A program made the translations under genes and the position numbers. The notes under the pieces were generated by a model. It was given only the letters and a program-made list of their open reading frames with translations, made no database searches and was not told where the DNA came from. 64,000 nucleotides of DNA from Streptacidiphilus sp. PB12-B1b (lineage in GTDB: Bacteria; Actinomycetota; Actinomycetes; Streptomycetales; Streptomycetaceae), in NCBI RefSeq assembly GCF_014084125.1, contig NZ_CP048405.1:2728001-2792000 (forward strand), given 5' to 3'. Numbering within the stretch: position 1 is the stretch's first letter; every line of letters starts with the position of its first letter. This document shows, in pieces, positions 38,737-46,570 of this stretch.

Positions 38737-39552
38737 ATGGGTGCGCAGCAGCGCGCGGAGAGCCAGATATTCGGCGAGGTCGCCGAGGGCTACCACGCCT
38801 CCCGGCTGGGATATCCGGATGAGCTGATATCGGACATCCTCGACTATGCGAAGCCGGCCGGAAGGCCGGTGGTCGAGGTCGGCGCCGGGACCGGCAAGGC
38901 CACCGTGTCGTTCGCCGCCCGCGGCCTGGGGCTGACCTGCGTCGAGCCGGACGCCCGGATGGCCGAGGTGCTGCGCCGCACCGTCGCCGGCCACCCGTCG
39001 GTGCGGGTCGAGGTCTGCACCTTCGAGGAGTGGCAGCCCGGCGGGCGGCGCTTCGGCCTGCTCTACGCCGCGACCTCCTGGCACTGGACCGACCCGGAGC
39101 GCCGCTGGGACCTGGCGCACGCCGCCCTGGCGCCGGGCGGCGCGATCGCCCTGTTCTGGAACGGCACCACCGTGGTCGATCCGGCCCTGCACGCCGCGCT
39201 GGCCGAGGTCGACACCGGCGGCCACGACCTGCGGCCGCCGCACACCGTGCTGGCGTCCGAGCTGGACCCCGAGGACGGCGGCGAGCGCTGGACCGAGGCC
39301 AAGGGCTGGCCGCAGGCCCAGTGCCGCCGCGACGGCCGCTTCACCGACCTGCTCTCCACCCGGCACCTGCGCCCGCAGCACTACAGCACCGCCCACTACC
39401 TGGGCTACCTCGACTCCATCTCGCGCTACCGCGTCCTGCCCGACGAGCTCCGCGAGCAGGTGCTGCGCCGCACCGGGGAGGTGCTGGACGCCCACGGCGG
39501 CGGGATCGACATGGTCGCCGTCACCGACGCCTTCAGGGCCCGCGCCATCTGA
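38737..39552 (+). CDS. Class I SAM-dependent methyltransferase
   Basis: A 271-aa protein that begins RAESQIFGEVAEGYHASRLGYPDEL. The SAM-binding motif I is VVEVGAGTGKATVSFA. Motif II CVEPDARMAEVL follows, then ATSWHWTDPERRWDLAHAALAPGG, all as in Methyltransf_11/25 proteins of this type. The substrate is unknown. ATG 38737 follows GGGGGGA. TACCAT near 38696 is a possible -10. Confidence 0.85.
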   Translation: MGAQQRAESQIFGEVAEGYHASRLGYPDELISDILDYAKPAGRPVVEVGAGTGKATVSFAARGLGLTCVEPDARMAEVLRRTVAGHPSVRVEVCTFEEWQPGGRRFGLLYAATSWHWTDPERRWDLAHAALAPGGAIALFWNGTTVVDPALHAALAEVDTGGHDLRPPHTVLASELDPEDGGERWTEAKGWPQAQCRRDGRFTDLLSTRHLRPQHYSTAHYLGYLDSISRYRVLPDELREQVLRRTGEVLDAHGGGIDMVAVTDAFRARAI

Positions 39553-39610
39553 CCCCCCTTGACGGGCCGCCCCGACGGCCGCCCGATGCACGGACCGGAA
39601 GCGACGACCG

Positions 39611-41083
39611 TTGACCCAGCTCAGTACCGCCCAGCCGACCACCGCCCCCGCCGCGCCCGTCCGGCACCCGCTGCGCGCCCTGCTGGACCGGGTGCCCCCG
39701 CGCGCGCTGGCCTGGGGCACGGCCGGGCTGTTCTTCGTGCTCTATGCCGCTGTGTCGATACGTCGCCACGAGCGAATAATCACCGCCGGGTACGACCTGG
39801 GCATCTTCGAAGAGGCCATCCGCAACTACGCCCACCTGCACGCGCCGATCGTGGCGCTCAAGGGGCCCGGCTACAACATCCTGGGCGACCACTTCAGCCC
39901 GGTCCTGGTGCTGCTGGCCCCGGTCTACCGGGTCTTCCCCAGCCCGGTCACGCTGCTCGTCGCGCAGGCCGCGCTGATGTCGCTGGCCTGCGTGCCGCTC
40001 ACCCGCTGGGCGCACGAGCTGCGCGGGCCGGTGGCGGCGCTGGTCGTCGGCTGCGGCACCGGCGCGTCCTGGGGGATCGTCAAGGCGGCCTCCTTCGACT
40101 TCCACGAGATCGCCTTCGCGGTGCCGCTGATCGCCTTCAGCGTCACCGCCCTGGGGCAGCGCCGCCAACGCGCGGCCGCACTGTGGGCGCTGCCGCTGGT
40201 GCTGGTCAAGGAGGACCTGGGGCTGACCGTGGCCGCCATCGGCGCGATCATCGCCTGGCAGGGCGCGCGGCGGCTGGGCATCGGGCTGGCGGTGACCGGC
40301 CTGGCGGCCACCGCCGTGGAGATGTTCCTGATCCTGCCCGCGGTGAACCCGCAGGGCAGCTTCGCCTACCTGAACCAGCTGCCCGGCACCGCCGCCGGGG
40401 CCGGTGGCACCACCCACCAGCTGCTGTTCGCGCTGCCGCACCTGGTCTGGCCGCCGATCAAGGTGCTGCTGCTGCTGATGCTGGCGCTGCCGACCGCCTT
40501 CCTGGGCCTGCGCTCGCCGCTCACGCTGATCTGCCTGCCGACCCTGGCCTGGCGGTTGACCTCGGACAACCCGCACTACTGGGGCGTCAGCTACCACTAC
40601 AGCGCGGTGCTGATGCCGATCGTCTTCGCCGGCCTGGTGGACGCGCTGGACCCGGCCCGGCGGCGGCTGCCCCGGCGGCGGGTGCGCGCGGTGCTGGTGG
40701 CCAGCACGGTGTTCACGGTGGCGACCATCCCGGTCTTCCCGCTGCACGAGGTGCTGATGCCGGCGGTGTGGACGACCTCGCCGCACGTCCGCGCCGCCAA
40801 GCAGGTCGCCGCGCTGGTGCCGGACGGCGCCACCGTCGCCACCTCCGACCACATCGCCGCGCAGCTGACCGACCGGGCCACCGTCAGCCAGCTCTGCCAG
40901 GCGGCCGATCCGGCCCTGCCGCCCCCGCCGCCGCCCGGCTGGGTGCTGGACGACAGCACCGACCACACCGGCACCGGCCCCTGCCCGGCCGGGCAGTCCG
41001 GGCTGATGGTCGCCCGGTACGAGTCCCAGGGCTACCGCGTGGTCGCCGACCGGGACGGCGTCATCCTGCTGCGTCACCCCTAG
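39611..41083 (+). CDS. DUF2079 polytopic membrane protein (TTG start)
   Basis: A 490-aa protein with about nine to ten hydrophobic helices. Its hallmark segments are GYDLGIFEEAIRNYAHLHAP, HFSPVLVLLAPVYRVFP and SFDFHEIAFAVPLIAF; family members begin similarly after a short cytoplasmic tail. The fold resembles GT-C glycosyltransferases, but activity is unknown. The C-terminal 130 residues (VWTTSPHVRAAKQVAALVPDG) form an extracellular domain with two cysteines. The only start near the family N-terminus is a TTG at 39611, with GGAAG about 10 bases upstream. Confidence 0.82.
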   Translation: MTQLSTAQPTTAPAAPVRHPLRALLDRVPPRALAWGTAGLFFVLYAAVSIRRHERIITAGYDLGIFEEAIRNYAHLHAPIVALKGPGYNILGDHFSPVLVLLAPVYRVFPSPVTLLVAQAALMSLACVPLTRWAHELRGPVAALVVGCGTGASWGIVKAASFDFHEIAFAVPLIAFSVTALGQRRQRAAALWALPLVLVKEDLGLTVAAIGAIIAWQGARRLGIGLAVTGLAATAVEMFLILPAVNPQGSFAYLNQLPGTAAGAGGTTHQLLFALPHLVWPPIKVLLLLMLALPTAFLGLRSPLTLICLPTLAWRLTSDNPHYWGVSYHYSAVLMPIVFAGLVDALDPARRRLPRRRVRAVLVASTVFTVATIPVFPLHEVLMPAVWTTSPHVRAAKQVAALVPDGATVATSDHIAAQLTDRATVSQLCQAADPALPPPPPPGWVLDDSTDHTGTGPCPAGQSGLMVARYESQGYRVVADRDGVILLRHP

Positions 41084-41123
41084 CCGACCGGCTCCGACCT
41101 GTCCTCCTTGACAGCAGGCGGGC

Positions 41124-42368
41124 ATGATCGAGTACCGCATCGACCGGCGCAGCGGGGTCGCCACCTACCTGCAGATCGTCCAGCAGACCAAGCAGGCGCT
41201 GCGGCTCGGGCTGCTCCAGCCCGGCGACAAGCTGCCGACCGCCCGCGAGGTGGTCGAGGCGACGGCGATCTACCCCAACACCGTCCTGAAGGCGTACCGC
41301 GAGCTGGACCGGGAGGGGCTGGTGGAGCCGCGCCCGGGCCTGGGCACCTTCGTCCGCCGCTCGCTGGCGCGGGCCGAGGCGGGCGCGGACGGGCCGCTGC
41401 GCGCGGAGCTGGGCACCTGGATGGACCGGGCGCTGCAGGCCGGGCTGGAACGCGAGGACGTGGCCGCCATGGTCGCCTCCGCGCCCGACCGGACCTTTGC
41501 GCAGGACGCCCGGGACGTCCAGGGCAGCCGCGACATCCGGGATATCCGAGACATCGAGGGGGCCGATGAACGACGTGACAGCCGCGCCGGCGGCCGTGGC
41601 GGCCGTCGGGCTGGGCAGGAGCTACCGCCGGGGCTGGGCGCTGCGCGACTGCTCCTTCCGGATCCCGGCCGGCCGGGTGTGCGGGCTGGTCGGGCCCAAC
41701 GGGGCCGGCAAGAGCACCCTGCTCGCCCTCGCCGCCTGCCTGCTGACGCCCACCGAGGGCGAGGGAGGAGCTGTTGCTCGCCTACCTGCGCTCGCCGCAG
41801 GCCCCGGCGCTGGTCACCGACGAGGCCCGCGCCGATGAGCGGTGCGCTGGTTCGCCGCCCGGCTGGGAGCGGCGGCAGCCGTCGTCGGCCTGGCCACCGC
41901 GGCTCTCACCGGACTCTCCGACTGGTTCTGGCGGGACTACGTCGTCCGCGGCGGCATCCAGAGCTACGCCTACGGCCCGACGGCCTACAACGCCCTCGGC
42001 GCGGTCCCGGTCGCCTACGCCCTCCTCGCCCTGGCCCTCGGCACCGTCCTGGGGCTGCTGCTGCGCTCCACCCTGGCGGCGGTCCTGGTCACCGGAGCGG
42101 TGCAGACCGCCGTCGAGCTGGCCCTGTACCAGCTGCGCCCGTACCTGTACCCCAGGGTCGGCGCCGTGCAGCCGGGCGTCGGCGGCCAGCTGCCCGACGA
42201 CGGCTTCGCCGCCCCGGCCGACGCCTGGCTGGTGCACAGCGGCCTGCTGCTCGCCCACCGACCCCGGCCCGGCAACCGAAGCGGCTGCTGCGCGGCACCG
42301 CCTGGCCGGCCACCGCCGGGTGCGCCGCAGCCCGGCCTGACCGCGCTACATCCGGTCCACGGCGGTGA
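41124..42368 (+). CDS. GntR (YtrA-type) regulator with runaway 3' end
   Basis: The first 120 codons are a good short GntR/YtrA regulator: [20 protein letters not shown], a winged helix with [28 protein letters not shown], and [11 protein letters not shown]. After about residue 130 (RTFAQDARD) the frame loses all family likeness. It runs on for 280 codons through the following ABC genes in the wrong frame before a stop at 42366-42368. The expected stop, the TGA overlapping the next ATG at 41566, lies in a different frame. A small indel between about 41510 and 41566 has therefore removed the normal end. The regulator core may still be made. Confidence 0.55.
   Translation: MIEYRIDRRSGVATYLQIVQQTKQALRLGLLQPGDKLPTAREVVEATAIYPNTVLKAYRELDREGLVEPRPGLGTFVRRSLARAEAGADGPLRAELGTWMDRALQAGLEREDVAAMVASAPDRTFAQDARDVQGSRDIRDIRDIEGADERRDSRAGGRGGRRAGQELPPGLGAARLLLPDPGRPGVRAGRAQRGRQEHPARPRRLPADAHRGRGRSCCSPTCARRRPRRWSPTRPAPMSGALVRRPAGSGGSRRRPGHRGSHRTLRLVLAGLRRPRRHPELRLRPDGLQRPRRGPGRLRPPRPGPRHRPGAAAALHPGGGPGHRSGADRRRAGPVPAAPVPVPQGRRRAAGRRRPAARRRLRRPGRRLAGAQRPAARPPTPARQPKRLLRGTAWPATAGCAAARPDRATSGPRR
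41566..41838 (+). pseudogene. ABC transporter ATPase with internal deletion
   Basis: ATG 41566 begins a normal YtrB-like ATPase: [31 protein letters not shown] with Walker [10 protein letters not shown], up to LLTPTEGEG. The next bases (from about 41769), read one frame over, give [23 protein letters not shown], which is how the C-terminus of such ATPases reads. The whole middle (Q-loop, LSGGQ signature, Walker B, H-loop), about 200 codons, is missing and the join is out of frame. The 90-codon remnant cannot hydrolyse ATP. Confidence 0.75.
41842..42340 (+). pseudogene. Remnant of the partner ABC permease
   Basis: From 41842 the frame reads [23 protein letters not shown], then [27 protein letters not shown] and [17 protein letters not shown]. 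These are the central and later membrane segments of the permease that accompanies YtrA-type regulators. Its first helices are missing: the reading begins directly after the ATPase remnant. Beyond about 42260 the likeness ends in a further frame change. No stop is met in frame before the antisense of the helicase gene. Confidence 0.65.
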
Positions 42369-44862
42369 CCCGCAGGACGGCCCGGCCCTCCTCGTCCGAG
42401 GAGGCCAGGTCGACCTCGGCGCTGATGCCCCAGTCGTGGTCCCCGGCCGGGTCGTCGAAGATCTGCCGGACCAGCCACGCGCCCTGCACCGACTCCTCGT
42501 CGATGATCAGCATCTTGGGGCCCCGCGCGTTCGGCCCGGTGCCCAGGTCGTCGTGCTCGTCCCAGTAGGCGTCCATGGCGTCCGCCCAGCGGTCCTGGTC
42601 CCAGCCCCCGTCCTCGGCGTCCAGCTCGCCCAGGTCGTAGTAGCGCTCCAGCGCGGCCAGCTCCACCCGGCGGAACATGGCATTGCGCACCAGCACCCGG
42701 AACGCGCGGACGTTGGCGGTGACCGGGGCGGTCTTCTCGTCCAGCATCTCCCGCTCGCGCTCCTCCTCGTCCTCCGGGTTGGCGAGCTTCTCCCACTCGT
42801 CCAGGAGGCTGGAGTCGACCTGCCGGACCAGCTCGCCCAGCCAGGAGCTGAGGTCCCGCAGGTCCTCGGACTTCAGGTCGTCCGGGACGGTGTGCTCCAG
42901 CGCCTTGTAGGCCGAGGCCAGGTAGCGCAGCACCAGGCCCTCGGTGCGGGCCAGCTCGTAGAAGCCGACGTAGTCGGCGAAGGTCATCGCCCGCTCGTAC
43001 AGGTCCCGGGCGACGGACTTCGGGCGCAGCGGGTGGTCGCCGATCCACGGGTGCGCCCGCCGGTACACCTCGTACGCGTGTCCGAGCAGCTCCTCCAGCG
43101 GCTTCGGATAGGTGATCTCCTGGAGCCGCTCCATCCGCTCCTCGTACTCGATGCCGTCGCGCTTCATCTCCGCGACCGCCTCGCCGCGCGCCTTGTTCTC
43201 CTGCGCGCCGACGATCTGCCGCGGGTCGTCCAGCGTCGACTCGACCACGCTCAGCACGTCCAGCGCGTACGACGGCGACTCCACGTCCAGCAGGTCGAAC
43301 GCGGCCAGTGCGAACGTCGACAGCGGCTGGGTGAGCGAGAAGTCCTGCTGCAGGTCGACGGTGAGCCGGACGATGCGCCCGGTCTCGTCCGGGGTGTCCA
43401 GCCGCTCCACCACGCCCCCGGCCAGCAGCGAGCGGTAGATGGCGATGGCCTCGCCGATGTGGCGGCGGCGCGCCTTCGGGTCGTCGTCGTTGTCCAGCAG
43501 CAGGTGCCGCATGGCCTCGAAGGCGTTGCCGGGGCGGTTGATCACCGACAGCAGCATCAGGTGGCTGACCTTGAAGCGCGAGACCAGCGGCTCCGGCTGG
43601 GCGTCGATCAGCTTGTTGAAGGTCTCCTCGCCCCAGGAGATGAAGCCCTCCGGGGCCTTCTTGCGGACCACCTTGCGCTTCTTCTTGGGGTCGTCACCGG
43701 CCTTGGCCAGCGCCTTCTCGTTCTCCGTGACGTGCTCCGGGGCCTGCGCGACCACCGTGCCCACGGTGTCGAAGCCGGCCCGCCCGGCCCGCCCGGCGAT
43801 CTGGTGGAACTCCCGCGCCCGCAGCAGCCGCACCCGCTGCCCGTCGTACTTGGACAGCGCGGTGAACAGCACCGTCCGGATCGGGACGTTGACGCCCACG
43901 CCCAGGGTGTCGGTGCCGCAGATCACCTTCAGCAGCCCGGCCTGGGCCAGCCGCTCGACCAGGCGGCGGTACTTGGGCAGCATCCCGGCGTGGTGCACGC
44001 CGATGCCGTGCCGGACGAACCGCGACAGGTTGCGGCCGAACTTGGTGGTGAAGCGGAAGTTCCCGATCAGCGCCGCGATGGCGTCCTTCTCGGCCTTGGA
44101 GCACATGTTGATGCTCATCAGCGCCTGCGCCCGCTCCACCGCCGCGGCCTGGGTGAAGTGCACCACGTACACCGGCGCCTGGCCGGTGGAGAGCAGCTGC
44201 TCCAGGGTGTCGTGGATGGGCGTGCGCTGGTACTCGTAGAACAGCGGCACCGGGCGCTCCACGGACGCCACCGTGGTCGTCGGCCGGCCGGTGCGGCGCT
44301 TCAGGTCGGCCTCGAACCGGCGGACGTCGCCCAGGGTCGCCGACATCAGCAGGAACTGCGCCCGGGGCAGCTCGATCAGCGGCACCTGCCAGGCCCAGCC
44401 CCGGTCCGGCTCGGCGTAGAAGTGGAACTCGTCCATGACGACCTGGCCGACGTCCGCGTCCGCGCCGTCCCGCAGCGCGATGCTGGCCAGCACCTCGGCG
44501 GTGCAGCAGATGATCGGCGCGGTCGGGTTCACGCTGGCGTCGCCGGTCATCATGCCGACGTTGGCGGTGCCGAACATCTTCACCAGGTCGAAGAACTTCT
44601 CCGACACCAGCGCCTTGATCGGCGCGGTGTAGAAGGTGCGCTCGCCGCGCGCCAGCGCCGCGAAGTGCGCCCCGGCGGCCACCAGGCTCTTGCCCGAGCC
44701 GGTCGGCGTGTTCAGGATGACGTTGGACCCGGAGACGATCTCGATCAGCGCCTCCTCCTGCGCGGGGTAGAGGGTGATCCCCCGCTCCTCCGCCCAGCCC
44801 GCGAAAGCGGTGAAGAGATCATCGGGCAGCGGTTCGGCGGGGATGAGATCAGTCAGGGTCAC
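42346..44862 (-). CDS. Ski2-like DEAD/DEAH-box RNA helicase
   Basis: An 838-aa superfamily 2 helicase. Motif I is NTPTGSGKSLVAAG (51-64), motif II DEFH (144-147), motif III MSATLGD, and motif VI QIAGRAGRAGFDTVG. A basic insertion DPKKKRKVVRKKAPEG and a long C-terminal helical domain resemble the actinobacterial homologues of Ski2/Mtr4. It probably unwinds structured RNA. GTG 44862 begins VTLTDLIPAEPLPDDLF. It faces the decayed ABC operon, with its stop close to the permease remnant. Confidence 0.9.
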   Translation of the reverse strand: MTLTDLIPAEPLPDDLFTAFAGWAEERGITLYPAQEEALIEIVSGSNVILNTPTGSGKSLVAAGAHFAALARGERTFYTAPIKALVSEKFFDLVKMFGTANVGMMTGDASVNPTAPIICCTAEVLASIALRDGADADVGQVVMDEFHFYAEPDRGWAWQVPLIELPRAQFLLMSATLGDVRRFEADLKRRTGRPTTTVASVERPVPLFYEYQRTPIHDTLEQLLSTGQAPVYVVHFTQAAAVERAQALMSINMCSKAEKDAIAALIGNFRFTTKFGRNLSRFVRHGIGVHHAGMLPKYRRLVERLAQAGLLKVICGTDTLGVGVNVPIRTVLFTALSKYDGQRVRLLRAREFHQIAGRAGRAGFDTVGTVVAQAPEHVTENEKALAKAGDDPKKKRKVVRKKAPEGFISWGEETFNKLIDAQPEPLVSRFKVSHLMLLSVINRPGNAFEAMRHLLLDNDDDPKARRRHIGEAIAIYRSLLAGGVVERLDTPDETGRIVRLTVDLQQDFSLTQPLSTFALAAFDLLDVESPSYALDVLSVVESTLDDPRQIVGAQENKARGEAVAEMKRDGIEYEERMERLQEITYPKPLEELLGHAYEVYRRAHPWIGDHPLRPKSVARDLYERAMTFADYVGFYELARTEGLVLRYLASAYKALEHTVPDDLKSEDLRDLSSWLGELVRQVDSSLLDEWEKLANPEDEEEREREMLDEKTAPVTANVRAFRVLVRNAMFRRVELAALERYYDLGELDAEDGGWDQDRWADAMDAYWDEHDDLGTGPNARGPKMLIIDEESVQGAWLVRQIFDDPAGDHDWGISAEVDLASSDEEGRAVLRVTAVDRM

Positions 44863-44876
44863 CGCTCTATCTTGCC

Positions 44877-45392
44877 CTAAGCAGGGCGGGCGCCCGCCGG
44901 GGGCGGCAGCGGGCGACCGGCCTGCCCGCAGGCCGCCAGCAGCAGCGCGCCCACCGGCGCCGCGAAGATCCCGACCAGGACCGTGACGGAGCCGACGGCG
45001 GCCGCCGCCAGCGCAGCCCCGGCCAGCGCCCACGCCGCCACCGCCGCGGGCGCCGACCGCCGGTGCACCGCCAGCCGCAGCAGCCCGCCCACCAGCAGCG
45101 ACACCAGCAACGGCAGCGCCACCAGCAGCAGCACGCCGTGCCCGTCGGCCGCGACCAGGCTGACCCGCGGGTCCGCCACCAGCACGCCACCGGCCTGCGC
45201 CGGGGGAGCGGCGAGGGAGGTGGGAGCGGTAGCGAGGGCGGTGGGTGCGGCGGTGGCGTACGTCGGCGGATCCTGCGGCGTCACCAGGGGCAGGAACCAG
45301 GCCAGGACGAAGAGCAGCAGCCCCCACCCCACGGCCACGCCGACCAGCAGTGTCGCGCTCTGCCCGGGCTCCGGACGATCGAACGGCCTCAT
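44877..45392 (-). CDS. Small polytopic membrane protein
   Basis: A 171-aa protein starting at ATG 45392 (MRPFDRPEPGQSATLLVG). One helix is near 12-36, a Thr/Ala/Pro-rich external loop spans 38-75, and three more hydrophobic segments follow to the end. No family is recognised. It ends 14 bp before the helicase start and may be co-transcribed with it. A 16-bp palindrome lies 26 bases upstream of its start. Confidence 0.65.
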   Translation of the reverse strand: MRPFDRPEPGQSATLLVGVAVGWGLLLFVLAWFLPLVTPQDPPTYATAAPTALATAPTSLAAPPAQAGGVLVADPRVSLVAADGHGVLLLVALPLLVSLLVGGLLRLAVHRRSAPAAVAAWALAGAALAAAAVGSVTVLVGIFAAPVGALLLAACGQAGRPLPPPAGARPA

Positions 45393-45417
45393 CAGGGCCC
45401 CCGTTCCGACAGTTGAT

Positions 45418-45433
45418 TTGAGCGACTGCTCAA
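45418..45433. promoter_or_regulatory. Palindrome TTGAGC-GACT-GCTCAA, candidate operator
   Basis: Perfect 6-bp arms with a 4-base spacer, 26 bases upstream of the small membrane protein gene. The sequence is less GC-rich than its surroundings and looks like a TetR-family operator. The cognate regulator is unknown. Confidence 0.5.
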
Positions 45434-45498
45434 TCACTTGTCCCCACGGTATTGCCGGGCATGACACAGCGTCAACGGCCTTGCGCCGCCGGAGGCCG

Positions 45499-46200
45499 TC
45501 AGCCGTCCAGGTGGGCGCTCTCGATGCGGGCGGCCAGTCGGCGCAGCCACAGCTGCGGATCGAACACCAGCTCCACGTCGCGCCCCAGCGCCCCCAGCGC
45601 CGTCTCCAGCTCGGCGCGGTCCAGGCGCAGGGCGGCCAGCTCGTGCAGCTGGCCCAGGGTCCGGGCTGCGGTGGCCCGGTCGGTGCCCGCCCGCCGCTGC
45701 TCCAGCGCCGCGCGTTCGGCCCCGACCGCGTCCAGGCCGGGGTGCTCCTCCGGGAAGTCCTGCCCGAAGTAACCGGCCAGCAGCTGGTGCAACTGGGGGA
45801 ACCGACGGCGCCAGGCCCAGGGGCTCCGGGGGACGCCGCCGGACGCCGCGCGCCCGCCGCCGGACTCCAGCAGGGCGACCAGCAGCTGCGCCCAGGCGGC
45901 CCGGTCGGCCGTCTCCGGCCAGGGCAGCAGGGCGACGGCGGCGGTGTCGACGGCGTCTGCTCCGTCGGGTGCGTCCCGCCTTTGCTCGCCCGCCGCGGAG
46001 AGCCGACCGGCTTCGACGAGCCGTCGCAGTTGCATCGCCGCGACGGCCGGTGACGCCGGGGACACCTGCCGCATGGTGTCGAGGTATGCGGCCCGCGCCA
46101 TGCCGGGGCGGCCGGGCTCGTCGTCGGCGGCCAGGCCCGCGTACGCCTCCAACAGCTCGCGCAGGGCCGCGTAGCTGCTGTGCCACAGCGGCAGTGGCAC
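45499..46200 (-). CDS. CdiI-like immunity protein (two-domain)
   Basis: A 233-aa soluble protein. Residues 134-152 read FPQLHQLLAGYFGQDFPEE, and the remaining 80 residues are helical (LGQLHELAALRLDRAELETALGALG). This fits the contact-dependent inhibition immunity family often found beside RNase A-like toxins (FPxLxxLLxxYFxQDxP). The first 120 residues (WHSSYAALRELLEAYAGLAADDEP, then QLRRLVEAGRLSA) are a separate helical part I do not recognise. It lies 42 bp downstream of the orphan RNase A-like fragment, in the same direction. The GTG start lacks a clear ribosome site. Confidence 0.6.
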   Translation of the reverse strand: MPLPLWHSSYAALRELLEAYAGLAADDEPGRPGMARAAYLDTMRQVSPASPAVAAMQLRRLVEAGRLSAAGEQRRDAPDGADAVDTAAVALLPWPETADRAAWAQLLVALLESGGGRAASGGVPRSPWAWRRRFPQLHQLLAGYFGQDFPEEHPGLDAVGAERAALEQRRAGTDRATAARTLGQLHELAALRLDRAELETALGALGRDVELVFDPQLWLRRLAARIESAHLDG

Positions 46201-46242
46201 GGAGCGGGGCGGCAGGTCTCGGGGTCGCTCATGCGGGCTCTC

Positions 46243-46539
46243 TCAGTCTTCCGTCGGATAGGCCGAGCGCACGGTGAACCGCCCCCGGTCCAGGCTGTCC
46301 CGCTGGAGCAGCACGCGGACCGAGGAGACCTCCACCGGGCCGCGCCCGGCCAGGACCATGCCGACCGGCAGCAGCCGCCCGGTGACCTCCCCGGCGAAGT
46401 GCGACTGCAGGACCAGCCGGTCGCCCGGACCGCTCTCCAGCCACTGCGCGATCCGGTCGCGGTTCCGGTCCACGACGCGCTGGACGTACGTCTGGGCCGC
46501 GCTCGCGCTGCTGAAACTGGAGGCTCGCAACACTGTCAC
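46243..46539 (-). CDS. Orphan C-terminal half of an RNase A-like toxin domain
   Basis: A 98-aa protein: GTG start with GAGAGG 9 bases upstream, beginning MTVLRASSFSSASAAQTYVQ. It parallels the last 100 residues of the toxin encoded at 48110-49996: SSFSSASAAQTYVQ against SGFSTTASAQTLVQ, IAQWLES against IAAWLAG, and VRVLLQRD...RSAYP against VRAVLKYN...YTAFP. The first 30 residues of the domain, with the conserved His and Arg, are absent. It could be an inactive decoy, a reservoir for toxin-tip exchange, or a partner of the immunity gene that follows. Confidence 0.65.
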   Translation of the reverse strand: MTVLRASSFSSASAAQTYVQRVVDRNRDRIAQWLESGPGDRLVLQSHFAGEVTGRLLPVGMVLAGRGPVEVSSVRVLLQRDSLDRGRFTVRSAYPTED

Positions 46540-46570
46540 CGGGATCGACCTCTCGGATGGTGGGGGCGCG

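Noticed and set aside
41108..41113. TTGACA as a working -35 for the GntR gene
   Set aside because: It lies only 10 bases before the ATG, so a -10 would fall inside the coding region. At best it is a relic of the lost promoter.
41842..44880. Very long plus-strand frame continuing from the permease remnant across the helicase
   Set aside because: Only the first 140 codons are permease-like; the rest is the antisense shadow of the Ski2-like helicase gene.
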